This document shows, piece after piece, positions 8,197 through 14,223 of a stretch of DNA of 64,000 nt. The notes under the pieces were generated by a model, which saw nothing but the letters and a program-made list of their open reading frames with translations, was not told the DNA's origin and searched no databases. The position numbers and the translations under genes are program-made. The DNA comes from Cyanobacteria bacterium SBLK (GTDB lineage Bacteria; Cyanobacteriota; Cyanobacteriia; Cyanobacteriales; Spirulinaceae), in assembly GCA_017746715.1 (NCBI GenBank), contig JAGHZQ010000035.1, positions 62,001 to 126,000 of the forward strand, in the 5' to 3' direction. How positions within the stretch are numbered: position 1 is the first letter of the stretch; every line of letters starts with the position of its first letter.

Positions 8197-8598
8197 ATGG
8201 AAAAAGCTGAAGTACCTACAGGCTTAGAACATCTAGAATGGATTTCTTCTCGAGCTGCATTCGCTGCTAGTCAGTCGGCATACCTCAGTATTGAACAGCG
8301 AGACTTGCAAATTATCGGAACATCTTTATCCGCATTTTATCAAGCCGCAACATGTCATCGAAAATGTTATGGTGGGGGTCATTTACTCGAGCGTTTAACT
8401 GCCAGAATGTATAATCTTTCTTGTGCTGCATATACATTAGTTACGTTAGGATTTTATGATGAATCCTTAACTATGATTAGAAGTATCGGTGAAATATGTA
8501 ACTTGTTGACTCTTTCTATTCATGACAAGGATGCAATCAAAAAATGGATTTCTTCTGATAAGAAAACTAGACTCAAGGAATTCAGTCCAGTAATATAG
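8197..8598 (+). CDS. Helical protein fragment, 3' end cut by a MITE-like element
   Basis: The 133-residue product is almost wholly helical (SAFYQAATCHRKCYGGGHLL, YTLVTLGFYDESLTMIRSIG, ICNLLTLSIHDKDAIKKWIS). The pattern resembles the N-terminal half of DUF5677-like proteins, which have HEPN-like helices, but I hold this loosely. The frame ends in LKEFSPVI with the stop only 3 bp before a small inverted-repeat element at 8602-8679. No continuation is seen on the far side, where a convergent gene ends at 8688. It is most likely a truncated gene. It sits at the edge of a toxin-antitoxin patch. Confidence 0.55.
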   Translation: MEKAEVPTGLEHLEWISSRAAFAASQSAYLSIEQRDLQIIGTSLSAFYQAATCHRKCYGGGHLLERLTARMYNLSCAAYTLVTLGFYDESLTMIRSIGEICNLLTLSIHDKDAIKKWISSDKKTRLKEFSPVI

Positions 8599-8601
8599 TA
8601 A

Positions 8602-8679
8602 TGTAGGGCGGGTTAAAAAATGAAACCCAACTATTCCGAAAGGTATTGTTGGATTTTGCTTTGTGTAACCCAACCTACA
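8602..8679. mobile_element. 78-bp MITE-like element with 14-bp inverted ends
   Basis: The ends are TGTAGGGCGGGTTA and, inverted, TGTAGGTTGGGTTA (12 of 14 match). Between them are AAACCCAAC and GTTGGATTT, a second inverted pair. Elements with TGTAGGNNGGGTTA ends are common in cyanobacterial genomes. It abuts the stop codon of the gene at 8197-8598. No clear target duplication could be assigned by eye. Confidence 0.7.
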
Positions 8680-8687
8680 ACTCATCC

Positions 8688-9029
8688 CTACTCTTCTATT
8701 TCTCGTAAAATTTGCCCAATTCTATTTTTCAGATAAGGGATATCTCGTTCTACAGCATTCCAAACCTCATTCAAATCGACACCAGCATAATTATGAATGA
8801 GAATATCTCGAAAACCTGCAATTTGTCGCCAAGGAACATCTGAAAAAGTCGTTCTCAACGCTGGAGAAAGTTGCTTTACTGCTTCTCCCATCACCTCAAA
8901 ACTGCGAATAACGCCATCCTGAACTAAAAGGGAATCAAAAAACGCTGCCTTTCCCTCTCGAGTATACATTTCGATCCGTTCCATTCGTTCCCAAATATCG
9001 TTGAGATAAACGCGATCGTCTGGACTCAT
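8688..9029 (-). CDS. hepT: HepT-like HEPN toxin (DUF86)
   Basis: A 113-residue helical protein of the DUF86/HepT family. It carries the RX4-6H active-site motif with the modified tyrosine: R74-DILI-H79-N-Y81 within GFRDILIHNYAGVD. In studied MNT/HEPN modules, HepT is an RNase whose tyrosine in RX4HXY is AMPylated by the paired nucleotidyltransferase. The gene overlaps its partner by 4 bp (ATGA-type coupling at 9026-9029), which keeps the pair in one operon with the antitoxin first. All key residues are present, so the toxin looks intact. Confidence 0.88.
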   Translation of the reverse strand: MSPDDRVYLNDIWERMERIEMYTREGKAAFFDSLLVQDGVIRSFEVMGEAVKQLSPALRTTFSDVPWRQIAGFRDILIHNYAGVDLNEVWNAVERDIPYLKNRIGQILREIEE

Positions 9030-9316
9030 AAAACGATCGCCTCTCGCAGAATGCGATCGCGGAACTCTTCTCGCAACCCCTTCACATTCGCGACATCCAC
9101 CTTATAACCCAAAAAATCCTCTAAATCTTGCATTAAACCAATCCGATCTAACAAACTGCGATCGGCTTCTAATTCCACCAAAAAATCAATATCGCTATCG
9201 GCTGTCTCCTCTCCTCGAGCCACCGAGCCAAATATTTTAACGTTAAAAGCACCATGTTTCGCCGCAAGGTTCAGAATTTCCTCGCGTTTACTGTCAAGTA
9301 TGTCTCGTAATATCAC
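9026..9316 (-). CDS. mntA: MntA-like minimal nucleotidyltransferase antitoxin
   Basis: A 96-residue minimal nucleotidyltransferase. The signature GS-x10-DxD is present: G30-S31-VAR (KIFGSVARGEETADSDIDF) and D42-I-D44. Members of this family neutralise HepT by transferring AMP groups to its active-site tyrosine. The start is a GTG at 9316, because no ATG fits upstream of the conserved N-terminal helix. It overlaps hepT by 4 bp. The pair sits beside other small toxin-antitoxin-like genes up to 13.3 kb. Confidence 0.88.
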   Translation of the reverse strand: MILRDILDSKREEILNLAAKHGAFNVKIFGSVARGEETADSDIDFLVELEADRSLLDRIGLMQDLEDFLGYKVDVANVKGLREEFRDRILREAIVL

Positions 9317-9475
9317 AATTACCCTCTCTTACTTTTCAACTTTATTTCAGATTTGATTGTAGCACGCTCTCCAATCCGCGATCGCATTTCCATCTCTGTT
9401 CCTCAAGCAAGCGATCGCTACCCCACAGAAAGCCGCTAAAATAAGTTAAAAGTTCATGAGGAGCGATCGCTAAAG

Positions 9476-9778
9476 CTACGATTTTGAATTTTGAATTTGA
9501 GGAATCGTCAACACAAAGCGAAAAACTTTCTCGATCGCGAGGATAAATTCTTGGTTGGATATTCCTAGTTTGTTGGGAGTTTCGGGAATGCTGGGAAGTC
9601 CTTCTTCGGTTTGGTTCAAGACAACATAGATGTAAACCAAGGCTGAAGCGTTAAAGATGCCTGCCTGATAGAGTATTTTTGCCTCTTCCATACCCAAGTT
9701 GTAATAGCAAACGATTTCCTCGTTGCTGTCAACGTTATCCTCTTCCCCGTTCTGGGGCGGTTCTCCGGGTTGTGTCAT
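9476..9778 (-). CDS. Small acidic protein of unknown function, divergent from XRE regulator
   Basis: A 100-residue protein with an acidic, disordered N-terminus (PQNGEEDNVDSNEE), then a helical part (YNLGMEEAKILYQAGIFNAS, ALVYIYVVLNQTEEG). I do not recognise the family. The first helical pair looks like a TPR-like turn. The final residues (IQNSKS) and the stop come from the dispersed AATTCAAAATT repeat. The start codon lies 12 bp from the first of three 19-bp operator-like sites shared with the divergent regulator at 9877, so it is probably under that regulator's control. Confidence 0.6.
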   Translation of the reverse strand: MTQPGEPPQNGEEDNVDSNEEIVCYYNLGMEEAKILYQAGIFNASALVYIYVVLNQTEEGLPSIPETPNKLGISNQEFILAIEKVFRFVLTIPQIQNSKS

Positions 9779-9789
9779 AATGAATTTTT

Positions 9790-9859
9790 ATACACCTACT
9801 GGGTTCATGAGTTTACCTATTGAGTAAACATATTTTAATCATACACCCAGTGGGTAAAC
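9790..9859. promoter_or_regulatory. Three 19-bp operator-like repeats between divergent genes
   Basis: Three related 19-bp partly palindromic sites occur: ATACACCTACTGGGTTCAT (9790-9808), GTTTACCTATTGAGTAAAC (9811-9829) and ATACACCCAGTGGGTAAAC (9841-9859). The third, read inverted, is GTTTAC-CCACTGG-GTGTAT, so the common pattern is RTWYAC-CYAYTGR-GTWYAT. Their starts are 21 and 30 bp apart, that is 2 and 3 helical turns. Such spacing is expected for cooperative binding by a phage-repressor-like HTH protein. Confidence 0.7.
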
Positions 9860-9876
9860 AAGAAAATAGGTATTCC

Positions 9877-10290
9877 ATGAAAATTTCCCAAGCATTCAAA
9901 GAAATTCAAGAGGATTTGCAGGTGAGTGGTGCTGCATTGAACCGCAAGACGGGGATTACAGCCAAGCACATCAGCCAATTTCGGCAGGGTGCGAATGCAA
10001 AGACTGACACTCTCGATACGCTTTTGAGTGCTTTGGAGGAGATTGCAGAGGTTGAAATTCGGTTGCTGGCGATCCCGAAGGATGGCGATCGCGAGGGGGA
10101 GCAAGATTTAGAAACGGAGGTCAAGGTACAGCAGCGGTTAACCCGTCTTTTGGATTCTCCAGAATGTTTATTGCAAGCGATGTCGAAGGAACAGATCGAG
10201 GAGTTTTTCCGAGCAATGGCGATAACAGTTCATAAAAATATATCCGAAACTAAGCCAGCTTGTGGTAAAAGAAAAATTGCAATTGTCTAG
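9877..10290 (+). CDS. XRE-type helix-turn-helix regulator
   Basis: A 137-residue protein if started at the ATG 9877 (MKISQAFKEIQEDLQVSGAA). Residues 15-65 form an XRE-like HTH (LNRKTGITAKHISQFRQGAN) and the rest is acidic and helical. A longer frame opens at a TTG at 9820, but that codon lies inside the second operator and the third operator would then be coding. The later ATG is therefore preferred. The three upstream operators suggest autoregulation and control of the divergent gene at 9778. Two paralogous small genes follow 24 bp downstream on the same strand and may be co-transcribed. Confidence 0.7.
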   Translation: MKISQAFKEIQEDLQVSGAALNRKTGITAKHISQFRQGANAKTDTLDTLLSALEEIAEVEIRLLAIPKDGDREGEQDLETEVKVQQRLTRLLDSPECLLQAMSKEQIEEFFRAMAITVHKNISETKPACGKRKIAIV

Positions 10291-10314
10291 GTAGAATCGC
10301 GGATAGAATCCATC

Positions 10315-10641
10315 ATGGAGATCGGAACAGTGAATCATGAAGTTAACGGCGAAATTAGTCCGGAACAGTTCGAGTTACTCAAAGAGCAGATTAAAAACCT
10401 ACCCGAAGAAAAGAAGCAGGAGTTAGCCATACTTTTGCTAGGTCGCAGTTCGGGTTTAAATGTTGTAGTCAGTGCCAATGTCTCTCACAATATTGCTAAT
10501 GCTAATGGTATTGTTCTCCAAGTTGGCAAAGGTTCTGAAAAACTGAGTGAAGATTTAAAGCAGATTTCGCCCGAGGCAATGAGCGAGTTAATGTTAGCGA
10601 TCGGTAAGTTAATCGGAGAAGGGGATATTAGCTTTAGTTGA
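10315..10641 (+). CDS. Small acidic protein of unknown family, tandem paralogue 1
   Basis: A 108-residue protein: an N-terminal helical part (SPEQFELLKEQIKNLPEEKK), a short beta or loop part (SSGLNVVVSANVSHNIANAN, GIVLQVGKG), and a C-terminal helical part (LSEDLKQISPEAMSELMLAI, GKLIGEGDISFS). No family is recognised. The next gene encodes a close paralogue with a nearly identical C-terminal 37 residues and a similar leader (GGATAG then ATCATGGA). The pair lies 24 bp after the XRE regulator and before two membrane proteins, so it may belong to one accessory operon. Confidence 0.65.
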   Translation: MEIGTVNHEVNGEISPEQFELLKEQIKNLPEEKKQELAILLLGRSSGLNVVVSANVSHNIANANGIVLQVGKGSEKLSEDLKQISPEAMSELMLAIGKLIGEGDISFS

Positions 10642-10687
10642 ATTGCGATCGCTTGACCCAAAAGTTACTCATGGATAGATATCAATC

Positions 10688-11005
10688 ATGGAAGTTGAAA
10701 AAGTGAATGAATTTAACGGCGAAATCACTCCAGAAAAGTTCGAGCAACTCAAAGAGCAACTTAAATCGCTACCCGAAGAAAAGAAGCATGAATTAGCAAT
10801 GTTTTTACTGGGACGAGGTTCGGGTTTAAATGTTGTAATTGGCACAAATATTGCTAATGCTCACATCAAGGGTGCAATGATTCAAGTTGGTACGGGTTCT
10901 GATAAACTGAGCGAAGATTTAAAACAGATTTCGCCTGAAGCAATGAGCGAGTTGATGTTAGCGATCGGCAAGTTAATCGGAGAAGGGGATATTAGTTTTA
11001 GTTGA
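10688..11005 (+). CDS. Small acidic protein of unknown family, tandem paralogue 2
   Basis: A 105-residue paralogue of the preceding product (offset 373 bp). The helical ends are almost unchanged (KFEQLKEQLKSLPEEKKHEL; LSEDLKQISPEAMSELMLAI), while the middle has diverged and lost three residues (LNVVIGTNIANAHIKGAMIQ). Conservation of both ends with drift in the middle suggests that the ends bind a common partner or each other. The function is unknown. It has its own leader with ATCATGGAAG, as in the first copy. Confidence 0.65.
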   Translation: MEVEKVNEFNGEITPEKFEQLKEQLKSLPEEKKHELAMFLLGRGSGLNVVIGTNIANAHIKGAMIQVGTGSDKLSEDLKQISPEAMSELMLAIGKLIGEGDISFS

Positions 11006-11122
11006 GAGAATTTTTTAAGTGGTGCGATCACTTATACATTCATAACCAACTTAACTGATTTGATTAAAATATCAAGCAATTGATTAGTAAAGTTATGTGC
11101 TATAGTTCAAATATAAGCAGAT

Positions 11123-11344
11123 ATGAAGGGGAAGACAAATCCATTCTCTGCTATTGTTCTTAATTATTCAGAGGGTAATGTGGAACTTATAATAACAGTA
11201 TCTATTTTTATCATAGGTCTTATCGCTATCCTTACAGCTTTTATGCCCAAAGACTTTTGGGTTAATTTACCTTTAGCAGGCATTCTTTTGGGTATATTAG
11301 TTTGGGGCTTGGCTTCAAGTTTTTTATTTGGATTCTCACAATAG
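11123..11344 (+). CDS. Small membrane protein, two predicted TM helices
   Basis: A 73-residue protein with a short cytoplasmic-like N-terminus and two hydrophobic helices (LIITVSIFIIGLIAILTAFM and LPLAGILLGILVWGLASSFL). No family is recognised. The preceding 117 bp are AT-rich. The next gene begins 4 bp after its stop and also encodes a membrane protein, which suggests a two-subunit membrane unit. It follows the tandem paralogues on the same strand. Confidence 0.55.
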   Translation: MKGKTNPFSAIVLNYSEGNVELIITVSIFIIGLIAILTAFMPKDFWVNLPLAGILLGILVWGLASSFLFGFSQ

Positions 11345-11347
11345 TTA

Positions 11348-11719
11348 TTGCCATCTATAATTACGATGATAGTTCCTGCAGTTTCAATATCTATTCTTAT
11401 GACTTCTGTAAAAATTTCAGATGAATTCATGCAGGGTATTTTTGTCGGATTAATATCTCCATTCTTATTGGGTTTTTTCGGAGCAATCGTATTTGCTCTT
11501 TATATACAGGATGCAGATCAGTGGATAACATGGATAGCGGGTCTTCTTGGAGGAGCAGGAGCTTGTGTCTTGGCTCTTTGGTTTGGTTTTAAGTGGCTCA
11601 ATATTGTTAAAGAGATGCAAGACAACTTTAGTGCCTCACAAGCAGGTCTTTCAATGTCAGGTGTAGCATTTATTGGTACATCAATAGGTATATTTGTAAC
11701 TTATCAAGTCATCAACTAA
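11348..11719 (+). CDS. Membrane protein of unknown function, three to four TM helices
   Basis: A 123-residue protein with hydrophobic stretches at about 1-20, 28-52, 62-85 and 105-122 (for example GIFVGLISPFLLGFFGAIVF and GLLGGAGACVLALWFGFKWL) and a polar loop KEMQDNFSASQAGLS. The start given is a TTG at 11348. An ATG at 11366 (MIVPAVSISILMTS) is an alternative that would still leave the first helix. It is tightly coupled to the small membrane protein upstream. The base composition is AT-rich compared with the core genes, which fits an accessory origin. Confidence 0.55.
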   Translation: MPSIITMIVPAVSISILMTSVKISDEFMQGIFVGLISPFLLGFFGAIVFALYIQDADQWITWIAGLLGGAGACVLALWFGFKWLNIVKEMQDNFSASQAGLSMSGVAFIGTSIGIFVTYQVIN

Positions 11720-11911
11720 GTAGTAACGTAGTAGCGCATCCATCTTAATTGGTTGGGTAAAGCGATCGTTGTACATCTTGTAAAATAAGGTTTACAGAAT
11801 TTAAACTACCCAGAATGTTAACCTAGATACGCTACTCCGACTCATTGTGAAATGACTTGATTCAGTCGTCCATCTGTTACAATAAATGGACTTGATTCAG
11901 GAGTATAATCT

Positions 11912-12121
11912 TTGGCATCTATCAACGATCCAGAACCCCCAGAATATCTTGAAGATCCAGAAGCAAAACTAACTGAATGGTCGGATGATATTTGGGCAAG
12001 TACTGAAACCGAAGCACGTCAAAAATGCCGAGATATTGGGATAAAAGAACGGTGTCGGTTGATGTCAATGCGCTCTTTGAACCGCAAACGATGGCGCTGT
12101 ACATTTCGCTCTTATGAGTAA
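11912..12121 (+). CDS. Small conserved-type protein of unknown function
   Basis: A 69-residue product starting at a TTG (11912) about 11 bp after GGAG. It is acidic at the N-terminus (NDPEPPEYLEDPEAKLTEWS) and basic and cysteine-containing at the end (CRDIGIKERCRLMSMRSLNR, RWRCTFRSYE). No family is recognised. The stop is 13 bp before the ATG of the next gene, so the two are probably translated from one message. The upstream DNA has a direct repeat ACTTGATTCAG near 11850 and 11890. Confidence 0.45.
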   Translation: MASINDPEPPEYLEDPEAKLTEWSDDIWASTETEARQKCRDIGIKERCRLMSMRSLNRKRWRCTFRSYE

Positions 12122-12134
12122 CAAAGGAGGACTT

Positions 12135-12506
12135 ATGCACAAACCATTTGTCGGATTAACCCCTTACCAAATTGGCTGGCCGCCTTCAGGTTATACTTTT
12201 CTTTATCTCGATTTTGATATGCTCGCCAATATGACCCCTTTGGAAGCGCTGAAAAAGCTCGAATCAATGGGATATAAACCGCAATTGAGATTAAAAGAAA
12301 CAACGAGCGGTTTTGTCACTTGTGCTCTTCTCAAAGTTGTCAAACTCGACGATCCCAGCTCTCGCGAAAGTCCGTTTGAAGACATTTTAGACGATCTCCA
12401 CGAAACCTTTGAAGGAGCTATTCGATCGCCATCCGGTCATCCTATATCCATTGACTCAAAAAATCGTCCCGAAATTGCAGAGGAAGAACTCGAACCCATT
12501 CGCTAA
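12135..12506 (+). CDS. Protein of unknown function
   Basis: A 123-residue product from the ATG at 12135, which has a strong ribosome binding site (AAAGGAGG) 5 bp upstream. A longer frame from 12114 is less likely. Visible features are an N-terminal GLTPYQIGWPPSGYTFLYLD, an amphipathic helix LEALKKLESMGYKPQLRLKE, and an acidic C-terminus. No known domain is recognised and no signal peptide is present. The tight spacing to the upstream 69-residue gene suggests a pair. Confidence 0.55.
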   Translation: MHKPFVGLTPYQIGWPPSGYTFLYLDFDMLANMTPLEALKKLESMGYKPQLRLKETTSGFVTCALLKVVKLDDPSSRESPFEDILDDLHETFEGAIRSPSGHPISIDSKNRPEIAEEELEPIR

Positions 12507-12629
12507 CCAACCTGCAATTATCGAGCGATCGCATTTCTATTTCTGCCATTTTTTCAGGATAGGCGATCGCGCCCAAAAGTCCCTCAAATCTGTAACAATA
12601 ATAGCAACCGATCGCAAAACCCAAATGAA

Positions 12630-12971
12630 ATGACTATTCAATCTGTAATCGCAGAACATATAGAAATAACCCCCGGTATTTGTGGCGGAAAACCGCGCAT
12701 TGCAGGACATCGAATCAAAGTACAAGATATTGCGATCTGGCACGAAAGAATGGGAATGCGTCCGGATGAAATCGTATCTCATTACCCCAGTATTACTTTA
12801 GCTGATGTCTATGCAGCCTTGGCATACTATCACGACCATATCGAGGAAATTCGCCAACAAATCGAAGAAGGAGAAGCCTTTGCCGAAGAATTGAAAGCAA
12901 AAACCCCCTCTCTTCTGCAACAAAAATTAAAAAATCGTAATGCCACAAATCATTCAATTTCATTTAGATGA
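12630..12971 (+). CDS. DUF433 protein, probable antitoxin of a VapBC45-like pair
   Basis: A 113-residue DUF433 protein. The family pattern is clear: PGICGGKPRIAGHRIKVQDI, then WHERMGMRPDEIVSHYPSIT and LADVYAALAYYHDHIEEI, a helix-turn-helix-like core. DUF433 proteins are paired with DUF5615 PIN-like nucleases and are thought to act as DNA-binding antitoxins. The frame overlaps the toxin gene by 32 bp, which implies translational coupling. The C-terminal tail (KNRNATNHSISFR) is within the overlap. Confidence 0.85.
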   Translation: MTIQSVIAEHIEITPGICGGKPRIAGHRIKVQDIAIWHERMGMRPDEIVSHYPSITLADVYAALAYYHDHIEEIRQQIEEGEAFAEELKAKTPSLLQQKLKNRNATNHSISFR

Positions 12972-13275
12972 AAATGTTAATGGCGCGATCGCAGAAGGTC
13001 TAAGACGACGGGGAATTAATGCAACCACCTCGCCAGAGCAAGGACTTATGGGAACTTCTGATGAAGAACAACTAAAATTTTCACTATCCCAAAATCGGGT
13101 CATTTTTACGCAAGACGATGATTTTTTACGACTTCATCATACAGGAATTAAACATTCTGGTATTGTTTACTGCAAGCAAAATAGTCGTTCGATCGGGGAA
13201 ATTTTGCAATTTTTGATTTTGATTTGGGAATGTCTCGAACCAGAAGAGATGAGCGATCGTGTAGAATTTATTTGA
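12940..13275 (+). CDS. DUF5615 PIN-like toxin
   Basis: A 111-residue PIN-like protein. Acidic residues expected for metal binding are visible: D10-E11 in FHLDENVNGAIAEGLRRRG and the D59-D61 run in VIFTQDDDFLRL, followed by HSGIVYCKQNSRSIGEILQF. This is the DUF5615 or Mut7-C-like pattern, close to VapC45. It should be an RNase toxin held by the DUF433 partner upstream. No key residue appears lost, so it is probably functional. Confidence 0.85.
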   Translation: MPQIIQFHLDENVNGAIAEGLRRRGINATTSPEQGLMGTSDEEQLKFSLSQNRVIFTQDDDFLRLHHTGIKHSGIVYCKQNSRSIGEILQFLILIWECLEPEEMSDRVEFI

Positions 13276-13334
13276 GGTTTTTAAAAATTTGTAGGCGCGA
13301 TCGCATTTACCAAAGATTGATAGCGCGATCGCCA

Positions 13335-14165
13335 CTAATCCATTCTTTTTCTGGCAATGTGAAAAGCAGAAAGATAAAAGAGTTCGATTTTTCCGTGTAA
13401 CTCGCGATCGATGACTTTTTTTAAGGCTGCAAATAATAATTCGCGATCGCGTGTCTCCAGACGAAGATAAGGAGAAAAAGTACGAAGAAGCATTAAATAA
13501 TCATCTACGGTATAAGTAACTTGACGGGGAATTTTCTCGCAGATAACCTCTTGAAATTTTCCCGAATTGGCGATCTCCTCTCCAAAACCTTGCAGAATTT
13601 CTTCTTGTTTGCTTCTGCCTTCATAACGAAAAAGTGAGGGAGCATATTGTTGATAAACTTCCTTTAAGCGTTGATATTCCTCATACCGAGGTTCGAGACT
13701 CGTATTCCACAATAACACTAAATGCCCTTCCGATCTTAAAGCCTCTGCTGTTTTGGAATAGCTCGTTTCTGGTGGAATCCAATGAAAGGAAGTTGCCGCT
13801 AAAACTGCATCAAATTTCTCTCTCTCCAATTCCCATTCTTCAAAAGATGTATTGACAATTTTTACATTGGGATATTCGCGACAATTATTCTCTAAAAATT
13901 GACAAGATTCACGACTGGGTTCGAGACAAACCATCTCAAAATCACGTTTGGCAAATACAACAGTTGCATTGCCGGGACCGCTTCCAATTTCTAAAATTCT
14001 CGCATTGGGTTGTAATTGGGTCACTTCGATCGCGCGATCGCAAAGTTCTTGCGGATATTTCGGTCTTACCCGATTATAAGCCTCCGCGACATTGGAATAC
14101 CAAGTTTTCCGCGTTTCTAAATCTCGGCTTGCATACCATTGTTTTTCTTGCTGCCAATCGCTCAT
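13335..14165 (-). CDS. Class I SAM-dependent methyltransferase
   Basis: A 276-residue protein. Motif I of a Rossmann methyltransferase is at about 57-67 (ARILEIGSGPGNATVVFAKR), the acidic residue binding the ribose is near VCLEPSRESC, and a later motif is FDAVLAATSFHWIPPETS with the SFHW signature of the type-11 or UbiE-like group. The N-terminus (WYSNVAEAYNRVRPKYPQEL) is shared with many cyanobacterial homologues. The substrate cannot be told. It faces recJ across a short region with repeats of TATCAGTTATC. Confidence 0.85.
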   Translation of the reverse strand: MSDWQQEKQWYASRDLETRKTWYSNVAEAYNRVRPKYPQELCDRAIEVTQLQPNARILEIGSGPGNATVVFAKRDFEMVCLEPSRESCQFLENNCREYPNVKIVNTSFEEWELEREKFDAVLAATSFHWIPPETSYSKTAEALRSEGHLVLLWNTSLEPRYEEYQRLKEVYQQYAPSLFRYEGRSKQEEILQGFGEEIANSGKFQEVICEKIPRQVTYTVDDYLMLLRTFSPYLRLETRDRELLFAALKKVIDRELHGKIELFYLSAFHIARKRMD

Positions 14166-14223
14166 TTCAGTTATCAGGTATCAGTTATCGGTTATACTTA
14201 CTATATTAGCGTACAATGAATCA

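Noticed and set aside
14092..14223. 44-codon extension upstream of recJ
   Set aside because: It overlaps the divergent methyltransferase, is Cys/Ser-rich, and RecJ homology starts after the ATG at 14224.
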